Made by a program: the position numbers and the translations under genes
The notes under the pieces: generated by a model
Told to the model about the DNA's origin: nothing
The model's input: only the letters and a program-made list of their open reading frames with translations
Database searches by the model: none
Assembly: GCA_022565335.1 (NCBI GenBank)
Contig: JAIUMY010000013.1
Location: 1 to 48,231 of the forward strand
DNA length: 48,231 bases
Source: Opitutales bacterium
GTDB lineage: Bacteria; Verrucomicrobiota; Verrucomicrobiia; Opitutales; T3Sed10-336
Direction: 5' to 3'
Part shown: positions 17,480 through 25,731 of the stretch, one piece after another
Layout: the number at the start of each line of letters is the position of its first letter
How positions within the stretch are numbered: position 1 is the stretch's first letter

Positions 17480-18976
17480 TCATTCGGCCCATTTCTTGGA
17501 TCGTTCGAGCGCGCGTTGCCAGCCTCGGCGAAGGCTTTCGGTATCCTCTGGGCTTTTTTGCGGACCAACGGTTTTGCCGTGCTCCCAGATCTTTTGAATC
17601 TCGTCGCGGCTTTCCCAAAACCCGACCCCCAGACCCGCCAGATACGCCGCGCCCAAAGCGGTGGTTTCGACGAATTTGGGGCGGATGATGGATTGTTGTA
17701 GGAGATCCGCTTGAATTTGTAGTAAAGGTTCGCTGTTGGTGGCGCCGCCATCGACGCGCAATTCTTTAAGAGGCAAACCGCTGTCTTTTTCCATGGCTTG
17801 AATCAAATCCAGGCTCTGCAGGGCGATGGCTTCCAGGGCGGCCCGGCAGAAATGTGCACGATTGGTGCCACGGGTTATCCCGATGGCCAGGCCACGGGCA
17901 TTGGGGTCCCAGTGGGGCGCCCCTAATCCGGCGAAGGCGGGAACCAAAAAGAGTCCTCCGCTATCCCTCACGGAATCAGCTAGTTCATCGAGTTCGCTTA
18001 CGTTACGCACCATTTGCAATTCATCGCGAAGCCATTGGATGATGGCGCCGGCCACGAAAATTGAGCCTTCCAGGGCGTATTCCGTCTTTTCGCCGATTTT
18101 CCAAGCCGCCGTGCTGAGGAGATTGTTTTGCGAAGGTATTCTTTGGTCGCCGGTATGCATCAAAAGGAAGCATCCGGTTCCATAGGTGTTCTTGGCCATC
18201 CCCGGTTCGAAACAAGCCTGCCCGAATAGCGCCGCCTGTTGATCTCCGGCAATGCCCGCGATGAGAGCTCCGGCTGGATAAAGATTTTTTTCGACTTCGC
18301 CGATTACTCCGGAGGAGGGGCCGACTCTGGGAAGCATGGCCCGGGGCACTCCGAAAAGCTCTAACAAGTCATCATCCCATTCCTCTTGATCAATGTTAAA
18401 GAGCAGCGTCCGGCTGGCGTTGGTGAGGTCGGTGGCGTGAACTTTCCGCCCGGTCAACTGCCAAAGCAGCCAGCTGTCCACAGTGCCAAACAAAAGCTTC
18501 CCATCACGGGCCTTTTGGCGGGCCCCTTCCACGTTTTCCAGAATCCAGTGCAACTTGGTGCCGGCAAAATAGGGGTCAATACGGAGCCCGGTTTTCCGGG
18601 CGATCATATCTTCCATCCCCTCATCTTTGAGTTTCTGGCAAAAGGCCGCGGTACGGCGGTCCTGCCAAACGATGGCAGGGTAGACGGGTTGCCCTGATTC
18701 TTTTTCCCAAACGATGGTGGTCTCGCGTTGGTTGGTGAGGCCGACGGCGGCCACTGCATCAGTGCTCAAATTCGCTCGTGACAAGGCTTCGGCGGCGGTG
18801 GCGTTTTGGCTCGACCAAATCTCCAGGGGATCGTGCTCGACCCACCCGGACTGGGGGTAATATTGGCGGAATTCCTTTTGCGCCTGAGCCACGGGTTGGC
18901 CTTGGTGGTTGAAAACGATGGCCCGGGAACTGGTGGTTCCCTGGTCCAAAGAAAGAACAAATTTCTCCTTGTTCAT
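17480..18976 (-). CDS. glpK: Glycerol kinase
   Basis: 498 residues, normal length for GlpK. FGGY fold with LSLDQGTTSSRAIVF (N-terminal phosphate loop), TNQRETTIVWE (glycerol-contacting Arg-Glu), AIVWQDRRTA, IAGDQQAALFGQ and DGGATNSEPLLQ (ATP-binding). Converts glycerol and ATP to glycerol 3-phosphate in the cytoplasm. It is the last gene of a minus-strand run, 17 bp after the cobalamin adenosyltransferase gene. No glpF, glpD or glpR is present, so the usual glycerol regulon is not clustered here. Confidence 0.96.
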   Translation of the reverse strand: MNKEKFVLSLDQGTTSSRAIVFNHQGQPVAQAQKEFRQYYPQSGWVEHDPLEIWSSQNATAAEALSRANLSTDAVAAVGLTNQRETTIVWEKESGQPVYPAIVWQDRRTAAFCQKLKDEGMEDMIARKTGLRIDPYFAGTKLHWILENVEGARQKARDGKLLFGTVDSWLLWQLTGRKVHATDLTNASRTLLFNIDQEEWDDDLLELFGVPRAMLPRVGPSSGVIGEVEKNLYPAGALIAGIAGDQQAALFGQACFEPGMAKNTYGTGCFLLMHTGDQRIPSQNNLLSTAAWKIGEKTEYALEGSIFVAGAIIQWLRDELQMVRNVSELDELADSVRDSGGLFLVPAFAGLGAPHWDPNARGLAIGITRGTNRAHFCRAALEAIALQSLDLIQAMEKDSGLPLKELRVDGGATNSEPLLQIQADLLQQSIIRPKFVETTALGAAYLAGLGVGFWESRDEIQKIWEHGKTVGPQKSPEDTESLRRGWQRALERSKKWAE

Positions 18977-18993
18977 GGGGGAGGGGCTTGGGA

Positions 18994-19551
18994 TTACCGC
19001 TCCGCCTGTCGGGCGAGTAGCCAGAGAAGGTCGGATAGGCGGTTTAGGTATTGGAGCACGACGGGGCGAATGGGTTTTTCGGTTTTTTCTTTCAGGGAAA
19101 GCAATTCCCGTTCGGCCTTACGGGTCAGCGAACGAGCCATATCCAGAAAGGCGGCATCGCGGCCTTCCCCTGGCGTGGCCCAACCAGGGGAGGTGAGTGG
19201 CAGGCTTTCCAAATGGGTGACCACGGCGTCCAGACATTCCAGCGCTTTGGGGCCCATTTTGGTAAAGGGGGAATCTTCGTATTGTTTCTCTTTCCCCGCA
19301 GGACAGGCAATTTCCCCCATGATGGCTACCAGTTCTTTTTGCACATCCCGAAGAATGCGGCGGTGACTTTTATGTTCGCAGAAAGCTTTGGCCACCCCGA
19401 GCATGGAATTCAACTCGTCGACCGCGCCCAGGGCAATAATTTGCGGATGGGTTTTGCTGACTCTTTCTCCGAAAAGCAAATCAGTCTGCCCATCGTCTCC
19501 CCGGCGGGTGGCGATGCGCAGCGGTTTGGTGTTTTCAGAGGAATCAGACAT
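18994..19551 (-). CDS. PduO-type ATP:cob(I)alamin adenosyltransferase
   Basis: 185 residues with the diagnostic N-terminal TRRGDDGQTDLLFGERVSK, GAVDELNSMLGVAKAF and C-terminal RSLTRKAERELLSL plus YLNRLSDLLWLLAR. These are the ATP- and corrinoid-contacting motifs of the PduO/MMAB trimeric family. The enzyme adds the adenosyl group to cob(I)alamin, giving the cofactor for mutases, diol/glycerol dehydratases or class II ribonucleotide reductase. It lies 9 bp after the Gfo/Idh/MocA gene and 17 bp before glpK, so all three are probably one transcript. The family is clear; which B12-dependent enzyme it serves is not visible here. Confidence 0.93.
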   Translation of the reverse strand: MSDSSENTKPLRIATRRGDDGQTDLLFGERVSKTHPQIIALGAVDELNSMLGVAKAFCEHKSHRRILRDVQKELVAIMGEIACPAGKEKQYEDSPFTKMGPKALECLDAVVTHLESLPLTSPGWATPGEGRDAAFLDMARSLTRKAERELLSLKEKTEKPIRPVVLQYLNRLSDLLWLLARQAER

Positions 19552-19560
19552 CGTGATGAC

Positions 19561-20652
19561 CTAGACCGAGGGCTGGGAGGATTTCTCGGCCAACTCCTGG
19601 CATTTGAGGCATAACTCGGCCGCTTTGAAGGTGTGCTCCTGGGTCATGGCCTTTTCCGTTCGGTGCAGGCAGTCGAGGATCAGTTCGCCGAAGAAGGGGA
19701 AACCAACTTTCCCCTGCAAATCCATTTTCTGCATCCCTTTTTGATTTACCAGATAAAGCTGTTCTCCGTGGTCGGAGTTGCCTCCAATGTCGACGTATTT
19801 ACGCATTTCAATGTAGCCGTCGGTTCCGAGAATGAAGGTTCGTCCATCGCCCCAGGTGGGTAGCCCATCGGGGGTGAACCAGTCCACTCGATAATAAAAG
19901 GAAGCACCATTATCGCCGACCAAATGAGCTTCGCCAAAATCTTCCAGTTCGGGATAATCGGGGTGGTTGTGGTTGGCGACCCGGGCACTGCTCACGGTGG
20001 CGTCGGTGGCTCCGGTATAGGTCAGGAACTGTTCGCATTGATGGCTGCCGATATCGGTCAGAATGCCACCATATTGGGCCTTCTTGTAGAACCAATCGGG
20101 GCGTCCGTCGGGAGAGCCAAGACGATGGGGTCCGAAGCCGGTGACCTGCAGTACCCGCCCGATGGCCCCATCCTGGATCAGTTGAGTGGCGAACATTGCG
20201 CATTCCACATGAAGACGCTCGCTGTAGTAAACGGCATATTTACGCCCCGTTTCCCGGACTTTTTTCTTTGCCTCCTCGAGTTGGGCAAACGAGGTGAAAG
20301 GGGTTTTATCGGTGAAATAATCCTTCCCCGCATCCATCACCTTCATGCCCAGCGGTCCGCGGTCACTGGGAATCGCGGCTGAGGCCACCATCCGTACTTC
20401 GGGGTCGTCCAGGATTTCGTCCAAAGACCGGGCCGCGGCGGCTTCCGGAAACTTTTCCTGAAACGCTTTTACTTTCGCCGGGTCGGGATCGTAGACCCAT
20501 TTCAATTGGGCCCCGGCTTCGGTCAAACCGTTGCATTGCCCGTAAATATGGCCGTGGTCCAAATGCGCGGCAGCGATAACAAATTCGCCCGGTTTAACCA
20601 CCGGCGCGGGTTTTCCCTTGGGGGCGTAGTTCATTCCGTCTGAAGCAGGCAT
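19561..20652 (-). CDS. Gfo/Idh/MocA-family NAD(P)-dependent oxidoreductase
   Basis: 363 residues. An N-terminal Rossmann-like domain (FVIAAAHLDHGHIYGQCNGL, about 24-45, then YDPDPAKVKAF and LDEILDDPEVRMVASA) is followed by DKTPFTSFAQLEEAKKKV, the position of the family EKP-type motif, and a C-terminal alpha/beta domain with GGILTDIGSHQCEQFLTYTG, where Asp and His of DIGSHQ sit in the usual catalytic region. The canonical GxGxxG is not clear (HLDHGHIYGQ). Verrucomicrobiota carry many such genes, usually in sugar or cyclitol metabolism; the substrate cannot be named. A second start at 20634 (M7) is possible. Confidence 0.85.
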   Translation of the reverse strand: MPASDGMNYAPKGKPAPVVKPGEFVIAAAHLDHGHIYGQCNGLTEAGAQLKWVYDPDPAKVKAFQEKFPEAAAARSLDEILDDPEVRMVASAAIPSDRGPLGMKVMDAGKDYFTDKTPFTSFAQLEEAKKKVRETGRKYAVYYSERLHVECAMFATQLIQDGAIGRVLQVTGFGPHRLGSPDGRPDWFYKKAQYGGILTDIGSHQCEQFLTYTGATDATVSSARVANHNHPDYPELEDFGEAHLVGDNGASFYYRVDWFTPDGLPTWGDGRTFILGTDGYIEMRKYVDIGGNSDHGEQLYLVNQKGMQKMDLQGKVGFPFFGELILDCLHRTEKAMTQEHTFKAAELCLKCQELAEKSSQPSV

Positions 20653-20805
20653 AATAAGTAGTCTCGTTTATCGGATTTAGTGAAAGGTTTATCCCAAACG
20701 TCCCCTTTGGCAAAAGCAATCTTTTTCCCGTTGAAAAGGGTGTTGCCTAAAGCGGGAGTCGAAGTCGCCGACAGTGCCAATCGCCGGGCTGGAAGACCCA
20801 TGGTT

Positions 20806-21771
20806 TTAAAAATCAGCGGCCGTCCGAAAACCGCAATGCCCCAGCGAGGTGTCGGGGGTATTGGCGGTTTTGGCCGAAACACGATAGCGATTGCAGTAGG
20901 ACGCATGGCAGAGATAGGATCCCCCTTTAACCACTTTGGTTTCTCCTGCGGCCGGGCCGGTGGGGTCGGTAGTGGAATCCTTTTGGTGAAAATCGCCGCT
21001 GAACCAATTGTTCGTCCATTCCCAGACATTGCCCGAGATATTGTAAAATCCCCATGCGTTGGGTTTGAACGCCCTTACCGGGCAAGTGCCAAAATAACCG
21101 TCTTCCATGCTGTTGCGCTCGGGAAACGTTCCCTGCCAGATATTGCAACGGTGCTTGCCAAAGGGGGTAAGATCGTCTCCCCAGGGATAGGTTTTTTGTT
21201 CCAGCCCCGCCCGCGCGGCATACTCCCATTCGGCCTCGGTGGGCAAACGCTGGCCCCGCCATTCGCAGTAGGCGGCAGCATCATTCCAACTGATATGGGT
21301 AACCGGATGATCCCAGCGTTTTTTTAAATTACTGCCGGGGCCTTCCGGTTTTCGCCAACACGCACCTTCCACACCATACCACCAGGGAACTTCGGGGAGG
21401 ACCTGGTATTTCAGTTTGGCGAGCGCTTTAGGTTTGATCAGTCCCTTGAAAACATAGGACCACCCAAAGGTTTCGGCCTCGGTTCGATACCCGGTTGCCT
21501 CCGCAAATTCCTTGAATTCCTGATTGGTTACGGCGGTAGGGGATAGGAAAAAGTCCGAAATCGTAATTTCGCGAACCGGGGCCTCCCCGTCGGTCGGCCA
21601 GATCTCGGAACTCTCGCTGCCCATGAGGAAAGTCCCGCCGGAAACCTTGAGAAGACCTTCGCGATACGTCGCTCCAGCCTTTCGAAGCGTTTCCCGTGGG
21701 TGAATCGCCGCTTCACTCCCGGAAGGGGAAGGGGACGGTGTTTTTTGATTCGGATGACAACAAGCAGACAT
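20806..21771 (-). CDS. Formylglycine-generating enzyme (sulfatase-activating)
   Basis: 321 residues in the FGE/SUMF1 fold: GGTFLMGSESSEIWPTDGE (about 45-63), TNQEFKEFAEATGY, HVSW-type motif HPVTHISWNDAAAYCEWRGQRLPTEAEWEYAARAG in parts, ISGNVWEWTNNWF (245-257) and the active-site stretch GGSYLCHASYCNRYR. Both active-site cysteines of aerobic FGE are present (Cys288 and Cys293), which separates it from the many cysteine-lacking FGE-sulfatase-domain proteins. It should oxidise a Cys in CxPxR of type I sulfatases to formylglycine in a copper-dependent reaction. No signal peptide is evident. It is 153 bp before the oxidoreductase gene; no sulfatase gene is in the window. Confidence 0.93.
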   Translation of the reverse strand: MSACCHPNQKTPSPSPSGSEAAIHPRETLRKAGATYREGLLKVSGGTFLMGSESSEIWPTDGEAPVREITISDFFLSPTAVTNQEFKEFAEATGYRTEAETFGWSYVFKGLIKPKALAKLKYQVLPEVPWWYGVEGACWRKPEGPGSNLKKRWDHPVTHISWNDAAAYCEWRGQRLPTEAEWEYAARAGLEQKTYPWGDDLTPFGKHRCNIWQGTFPERNSMEDGYFGTCPVRAFKPNAWGFYNISGNVWEWTNNWFSGDFHQKDSTTDPTGPAAGETKVVKGGSYLCHASYCNRYRVSAKTANTPDTSLGHCGFRTAADF

Positions 21772-21861
21772 TGGATCAAGTCATTTTTGCCAAAATCACT
21801 GCCACCGCAAAGAAAAACCAAAAAGCCAAGGGACTGCCACTTGACTATTGACAATCGAAAT

Positions 21862-21889
21862 TCAAGGGTCGTTCACTAGACTGTTGACG
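21862..21889. repeat. Dispersed TCAAG...TTGAC repeat, copy 1
   Basis: TCAAGGGTCGTTCACTAGAC then TGTTGACG, 21 of 28 positions equal to copy 5 at 44709-44736. It lies between the FGE and 4-TM protein genes; a further TTGACTATTGACAA stands just before it (21841-21854). Confidence 0.55.
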
Positions 21890-21922
21890 CCTGAACCCTC
21901 TTCGGCAGTGGTGGGGGGCTGT

Positions 21923-22456
21923 TTATTTCGAATTCCGATACAACCAGTTGGCCAGGGTTTGGCCTCGAAAAAACAGGATGGCGCAAAGGACCACGACGAT
22001 AAAGGAATCTATGGGAAAGTAGACCTGTTCCTGTGAATAGAGATCAATGAGTCCCTGGGAGGACTGGGCTTTGGCCTCGGCGCGAAACCAGAGGAAAGTC
22101 CTCCATAGGGTGTCGGGTAAAAAGTAAATGAGCTGATAAAGGGCAATCAAAATGATCCCCAGCCAGAGGAGGAAGGGCGGAGTGAGCTGAGGATTCTCCC
22201 ATAAGGTTTCGTCTTTGGGGAAAAGGTATCGGGCGAGGGTTCGAGCTTTAAGGATAACCACGAAAGCGATGGCCAGTTTGATGAAAAAATAAGCGAGAAA
22301 GGCGATCCCTTCGGGAATTGCCCAATATTGCAAACTGCCGATAAAAAATTGGGCAATACTTCCCGGAACGACGAAAAAGAGGTCGAGGAGCGTCTGAATG
22401 AGTAGGATCAGGCCAAAGAGGCGGAGGACCGTAATAGTGAGCTGGACCTGGGTCAT
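21923..22456 (-). CDS. Four-helix integral membrane protein, function unknown
   Basis: 177 residues. About four hydrophobic segments are visible (near 10-32, 45-70, 94-115 and 150-168), with a hydrophilic stretch ending in a short basic tail. I recognise no family. It is the last gene of the run that begins with rpmF, 23 bp after coaC, so it is probably co-transcribed with the lipid and outer-membrane assembly genes; that position is the only hint about its role. Confidence 0.7.
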   Translation of the reverse strand: MTQVQLTITVLRLFGLILLIQTLLDLFFVVPGSIAQFFIGSLQYWAIPEGIAFLAYFFIKLAIAFVVILKARTLARYLFPKDETLWENPQLTPPFLLWLGIILIALYQLIYFLPDTLWRTFLWFRAEAKAQSSQGLIDLYSQEQVYFPIDSFIVVVLCAILFFRGQTLANWLYRNSK

Positions 22457-22479
22457 TCGAAAAAAGGGGACAAACTTTC

Positions 22480-23040
22480 TTAGGCCAGGAGGCGAATGGT
22501 CTCGGCAACGATTTTCTCGATGGCCAGGAGTCGTCCCGAACCTTCATAACCACAGGCCAACATCCCTTCCTCGGGTCCGATAAAATGAGCGCCACGGTCC
22601 CGCAAAAGGGAGACATTGCTTTGGGTCGCCGGATGGTGCCACATTTTGCCGTTCATCGCCGGAGCCAGCAGGAGGGGATTTTGAAAGGCCAAGTGCATGG
22701 CGGTAAGTTCATCGTCCGCCAGCCCGTGGGCAATGCGGGCGAGAAGATTCGCCGAAGCCGGAGCGACGAGCATGGCGTCTGCCCGGTCAGCCAATTCGAT
22801 GTGGGGTGGTTGCCAGGAAGGATGGTTCTCCCAAAGATTTCCGGAAACTTGGTTTCGGGTAAGGCTTTTCAGCGTAAGGGGGGTGATGAATTTCTCGGCT
22901 CCGGCGGTCATTACCGCATGGACATCGGCGCCTTCAGCCATCAAAAGTCGGGCGAGATCAGCCGCTTTGTAGGCAGCGATGGATCCACTGACTCCCAGAA
23001 TCAGGACTTTGCCGCTCAGTGGTTGTTGTTCTTGTGCCAT
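22480..23040 (-). CDS. coaC: Phosphopantothenoylcysteine decarboxylase (CoaC-type flavoprotein)
   Basis: 186 residues of the HFCD flavoprotein fold: LILGVSGSIAAYKAADLARLL (N-terminal FMN site), HIELADRADAMLVAPASANLLARIAHGLADD with the catalytic His, PAMNGKMWHHPATQSN (the PxMNxxMW substrate motif) and ACGYEGSGR with the active-site Cys. These features mark the decarboxylase that makes 4-phosphopantetheine in coenzyme A synthesis and not UbiX. It is a stand-alone CoaC; the CoaB synthetase domain usually fused to it is absent, so a separate coaB must be elsewhere. The ATG at 23040 is used because a longer frame overlaps lptE; the gap to lptE is 4 bp. Confidence 0.9.
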   Translation of the reverse strand: MAQEQQPLSGKVLILGVSGSIAAYKAADLARLLMAEGADVHAVMTAGAEKFITPLTLKSLTRNQVSGNLWENHPSWQPPHIELADRADAMLVAPASANLLARIAHGLADDELTAMHLAFQNPLLLAPAMNGKMWHHPATQSNVSLLRDRGAHFIGPEEGMLACGYEGSGRLLAIEKIVAETIRLLA

Positions 23041-23044
23041 AGCG

Positions 23045-23614
23045 CTACCAAACTTGGGTGACTTCCCGGACGATCGCCTCGGCAAGTTCCTGGGTGATCA
23101 GTGGGGTTGCCGCAACTTCGGCGGTCAGAATATCGCCTTCATCGAAGACATCGGTACGAACGGTTATGGGGCGATCGGCAAAAAAGACCTGCGTTCCGTC
23201 TTGGCTTTGCAAGGTTGCATTGGCTCGAACGACCCATTCAAATTTGCGCGTCAAACCGGTATCCTCTTCTTGGGCGACTTTCCGCAGGCGACGAAAATCG
23301 GAAATCCTAATTTGCAGAATAGCCTCCGCGGCCTCGGGGGAATTTGCCAGGGAAACGGAGGTGGGCGCACGATTGAATTCCACGGGGAGCTGTTGCGTTA
23401 AGTGCACCTCCGCTTGGGGGAGGGTCGTCCGGTTTAAAATGGATTCTATATAGAGACTGGAAAAGGGAAGGGTCTCTTCGCCGCTGCCGAGGCGGTAATT
23501 TTGGCAACCACCCAGCGCCAGTCCAATGAAGGCAATGGCAAAAAATCTCCTCACTACCCTCAGGAAATTTCCGGACCAGGCTGATTCAGGAGGATTGGTG
23601 AGAGAGCTCTTCAT
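23045..23614 (-). CDS. LptE-like LPS-assembly lipoprotein
   Basis: 189 residues. The N-terminus has basic residues, a hydrophobic stretch and a lipobox (GLALGGC, Cys37), so it should be a lipoprotein. The mature part starts CQNYRLGS and continues ETLPFSSLYIESILNRTTLPQAEVHLTQQLPVEF, ILQIRISDFRR and VRANATLQSQDG, the beta-strand pattern of the LptE/DUF4136-like outer-membrane partner of LptD. It would help deliver lipopolysaccharide to the outer surface. Placed between bamD-like and coaC genes with 4- and 7-bp gaps. Sequence conservation in this family is low, so the name is a confident family-level inference, not a proof. Confidence 0.75.
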   Translation of the reverse strand: MKSSLTNPPESAWSGNFLRVVRRFFAIAFIGLALGGCQNYRLGSGEETLPFSSLYIESILNRTTLPQAEVHLTQQLPVEFNRAPTSVSLANSPEAAEAILQIRISDFRRLRKVAQEEDTGLTRKFEWVVRANATLQSQDGTQVFFADRPITVRTDVFDEGDILTAEVAATPLITQELAEAIVREVTQVW

Positions 23615-23621
23615 TTGTGGA

Positions 23622-24626
23622 CTAGGAAGGGTCTTCGGGCAATTCGTCGAGTCTTTGCCGAGCCGTTTGCGCGGCCTCCGAATCCGGTGAAGCGGTAATG
23701 GTATCGTTATATAGAATACGAGCGGCGGTGTAGTTGCTTCGCCGGAAGTGGTAGAACTCAGCGATAACCAAGCGGCTTTGGGCGAGGACCTCGCGCATCT
23801 CCCGCAAACCTGTTTCGGCCCGTTCAACATTTTCGTGATCGGGAAACAAAATCAGGAAGTCCTCATAAAAGGCTATGGCCTGGCGGGTTGAACCCTGGTC
23901 GTATTCCGGTCCACTCACCATTTGGGAAAAAGCCTCGGCAAGTCCAAGGTAAGATTCCGGAGCCAGCGCCGAACGGGGGTAGTCGTTGATGAGTCGATCA
24001 AAGGCATCAATGGCTTCTTCGGGGTTGTTGCGGGAGAGTTCGATCTCCGCGATATTCATCAGGGCAAGGGGCGCTTTCTCGGTGAAAGGGCCATTGCGGA
24101 TTACATCCTCAAAGTATTCGATGGCGGCCGATTTGCTGCGAAAACCCGGAACCCGCGAAACGAGGCGGGTGCGGGCTCCTTCTTGCAATTTTTCCGCAAT
24201 GGCGAATTGTGTTTCGATCAATTCATCAAATTTATCGAATTCAGGATGCTCCTGGGCAATGGTATTGAACTCGGTCATGGCCCGGCGCCATTGTTGGCGT
24301 TCCTTAAAGATTAGCCCTCGCTGAAAACGCGCCTCGGGAGCGTAAATGGATTGGTCGTAGCGACGGGTTACGCGGCGGTAACGGCGGAGGGCAGCGCGGT
24401 CTTTTCCGTCTTCTTGGAATTCCCTCGCCTGATTCATCAGCTCCAGTGCGGTTTGTGGTCTTTGGGTTTCCGGGTCGCCGCTGTCGAGAATCCCCCCTTC
24501 GATGCGCCAGCCTTGCTCGGCGTCCCACACTAAATCAGCCTTCAAGGCCGGAAGCACTGCAGTCCCCAGCAATAAGAGAAGGGTCCAAATAAAAAGAGAG
24601 GAAGATCGGAGGTTCGTAAGACGCAT
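23622..24626 (-). CDS. BamD-like TPR protein of outer-membrane assembly
   Basis: 334 residues with an N-terminal signal sequence (LFIWTLLLLLGTAVLPALKA) and at least five TPR-like helical pairs: ALELMNQAREFQEDGKDRAALRRYRR, APEARFQRGLIFKERQQWRRAM, KAPLALMNIAEIELSRNNPEEAIDAFDRL, APESYLGLAEAF and YTAARILYNDTI. The pattern of sequential residues around NDYPRSALAPESYLGLAEA is typical of BamD/YfiO (beta-barrel assembly). Unlike BamD it has no lipobox Cys, so it may be periplasmic or anchored by the signal helix. Between fabH and lptE in one operon, which supports an envelope-assembly role. Could also be a general TPR scaffold. Confidence 0.75.
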   Translation of the reverse strand: MRLTNLRSSSLFIWTLLLLLGTAVLPALKADLVWDAEQGWRIEGGILDSGDPETQRPQTALELMNQAREFQEDGKDRAALRRYRRVTRRYDQSIYAPEARFQRGLIFKERQQWRRAMTEFNTIAQEHPEFDKFDELIETQFAIAEKLQEGARTRLVSRVPGFRSKSAAIEYFEDVIRNGPFTEKAPLALMNIAEIELSRNNPEEAIDAFDRLINDYPRSALAPESYLGLAEAFSQMVSGPEYDQGSTRQAIAFYEDFLILFPDHENVERAETGLREMREVLAQSRLVIAEFYHFRRSNYTAARILYNDTITASPDSEAAQTARQRLDELPEDPS

Positions 24627-24639
24627 AGAGTAGAAGAGG

Positions 24640-25713
24640 TTAGGGCCAGCGAATCAAGGTAGCACCCCAGGTTAGGCCCGCCCCAAAGCCTACGAGAATA
24701 CTATAAGCGCCGGAAGGGCAAAATCCGCTTTCCCGGGCTTCATGCAGGGCAATGGGGATAGAGGCGGCGGAGGTGTTTCCGTATTGATCCAAGTTTATGA
24801 AAAAGCGTTCCATAGGAATTTCCAGGCGGGAAGACAGCATTTCAATAATGCGGATATTTGCCTGATGGGGGATTATACTATGGATTTCATCGGCTTGTAA
24901 ATGGTTCCGTGCGAGGATATCAAGACTCGCTTTTTCCATGACCTTGACCGCCAATTTGAAAACTTCCCGTCCGTTCATTTTTAGAAAATGCTGGCGCGAC
25001 GTGATCGAATCGGGGGTGGCCGGGATACGGCAGCCTCCGCCGGGCATTTGCAGGATATGGCCATTGGCTCCGTCGGCTCCGAGGGTGGTGTCGAGGATTC
25101 CGGTTTTTTTCCCGGAAAAGGAACTTCGGGAAAGAACCGCCGCGCCCGCGCCGTCGCCAAAAAGGATACAGGTTGAGCGATCCTGCCAGTCGGTTATGGC
25201 TGAGAGTTTTTCTGTTCCGATGATCAGGGCATGACGATAGGGCCCATTTCTCACCATGGCATGGGCGATGTCCAGGATGTACAGGAAGCCTGAGCAAGCC
25301 GCTTCGACATCAAAGGCCGCAATGGTGCGCATTCCCAGGGTCGTTTGCACATAGCATGCGGTGGCCGGAAAAGGTTGGTCCGGCGTAATCGTCGCCACGA
25401 TAACCAAATCGATATCCTCAGCCTGCAAGTTGGCGTTTGCGATAGCCATTCGGGCCGCCTCGGTGGCCATCGTTCCAGACGTTTCGGTGGGTTCGGCAAT
25501 GCGCCGTTCGGATATTCCCGTGCGGGTCAGGATCCATTCTTCGTTGGTATCGACGATCTTTGTTAGGTCGGTATTCGTTAGAACCTTGTGGGGCAGATAA
25601 TGGCCTGTTCCGGAGATGACCACCGAGGGTTCAGAAATGCTTTGGCCCGAGGGAGTCTCCGTCGGGCCTTCGCGAGAAAAGGGGGGGGCGGTGGAAAAGT
25701 CGGGCGTTTTCAT
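24640..25713 (-). CDS. fabH: 3-oxoacyl-[acyl-carrier-protein] synthase III
   Basis: 357 residues with the full KAS III catalytic triad: Cys140 in AACSGFLY, His283 in IPHQAN and Asn313 in GNTSAAS. It condenses acetyl-CoA with malonyl-ACP to start fatty acid synthesis in the cytoplasm. There is an extra N-terminal stretch of about 28 residues before VVISGTGHYLP, so the true start could lie further in, but no better ATG is seen; the ATG at 25713 follows a TTG that is also in frame. It is 18 bp after plsX, the usual rpmF-plsX-fabH order. Confidence 0.95.
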   Translation of the reverse strand: MKTPDFSTAPPFSREGPTETPSGQSISEPSVVISGTGHYLPHKVLTNTDLTKIVDTNEEWILTRTGISERRIAEPTETSGTMATEAARMAIANANLQAEDIDLVIVATITPDQPFPATACYVQTTLGMRTIAAFDVEAACSGFLYILDIAHAMVRNGPYRHALIIGTEKLSAITDWQDRSTCILFGDGAGAAVLSRSSFSGKKTGILDTTLGADGANGHILQMPGGGCRIPATPDSITSRQHFLKMNGREVFKLAVKVMEKASLDILARNHLQADEIHSIIPHQANIRIIEMLSSRLEIPMERFFINLDQYGNTSAASIPIALHEARESGFCPSGAYSILVGFGAGLTWGATLIRWP

Positions 25714-25731
25714 CAAAAGGGAGGGAGCGAA

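Noticed and set aside
20680-21327. 215-codon plus-strand frame opposite the FGE gene
   Set aside because: Antisense to a gene with both catalytic cysteines and a full FGE domain; the translation has no recognisable features.
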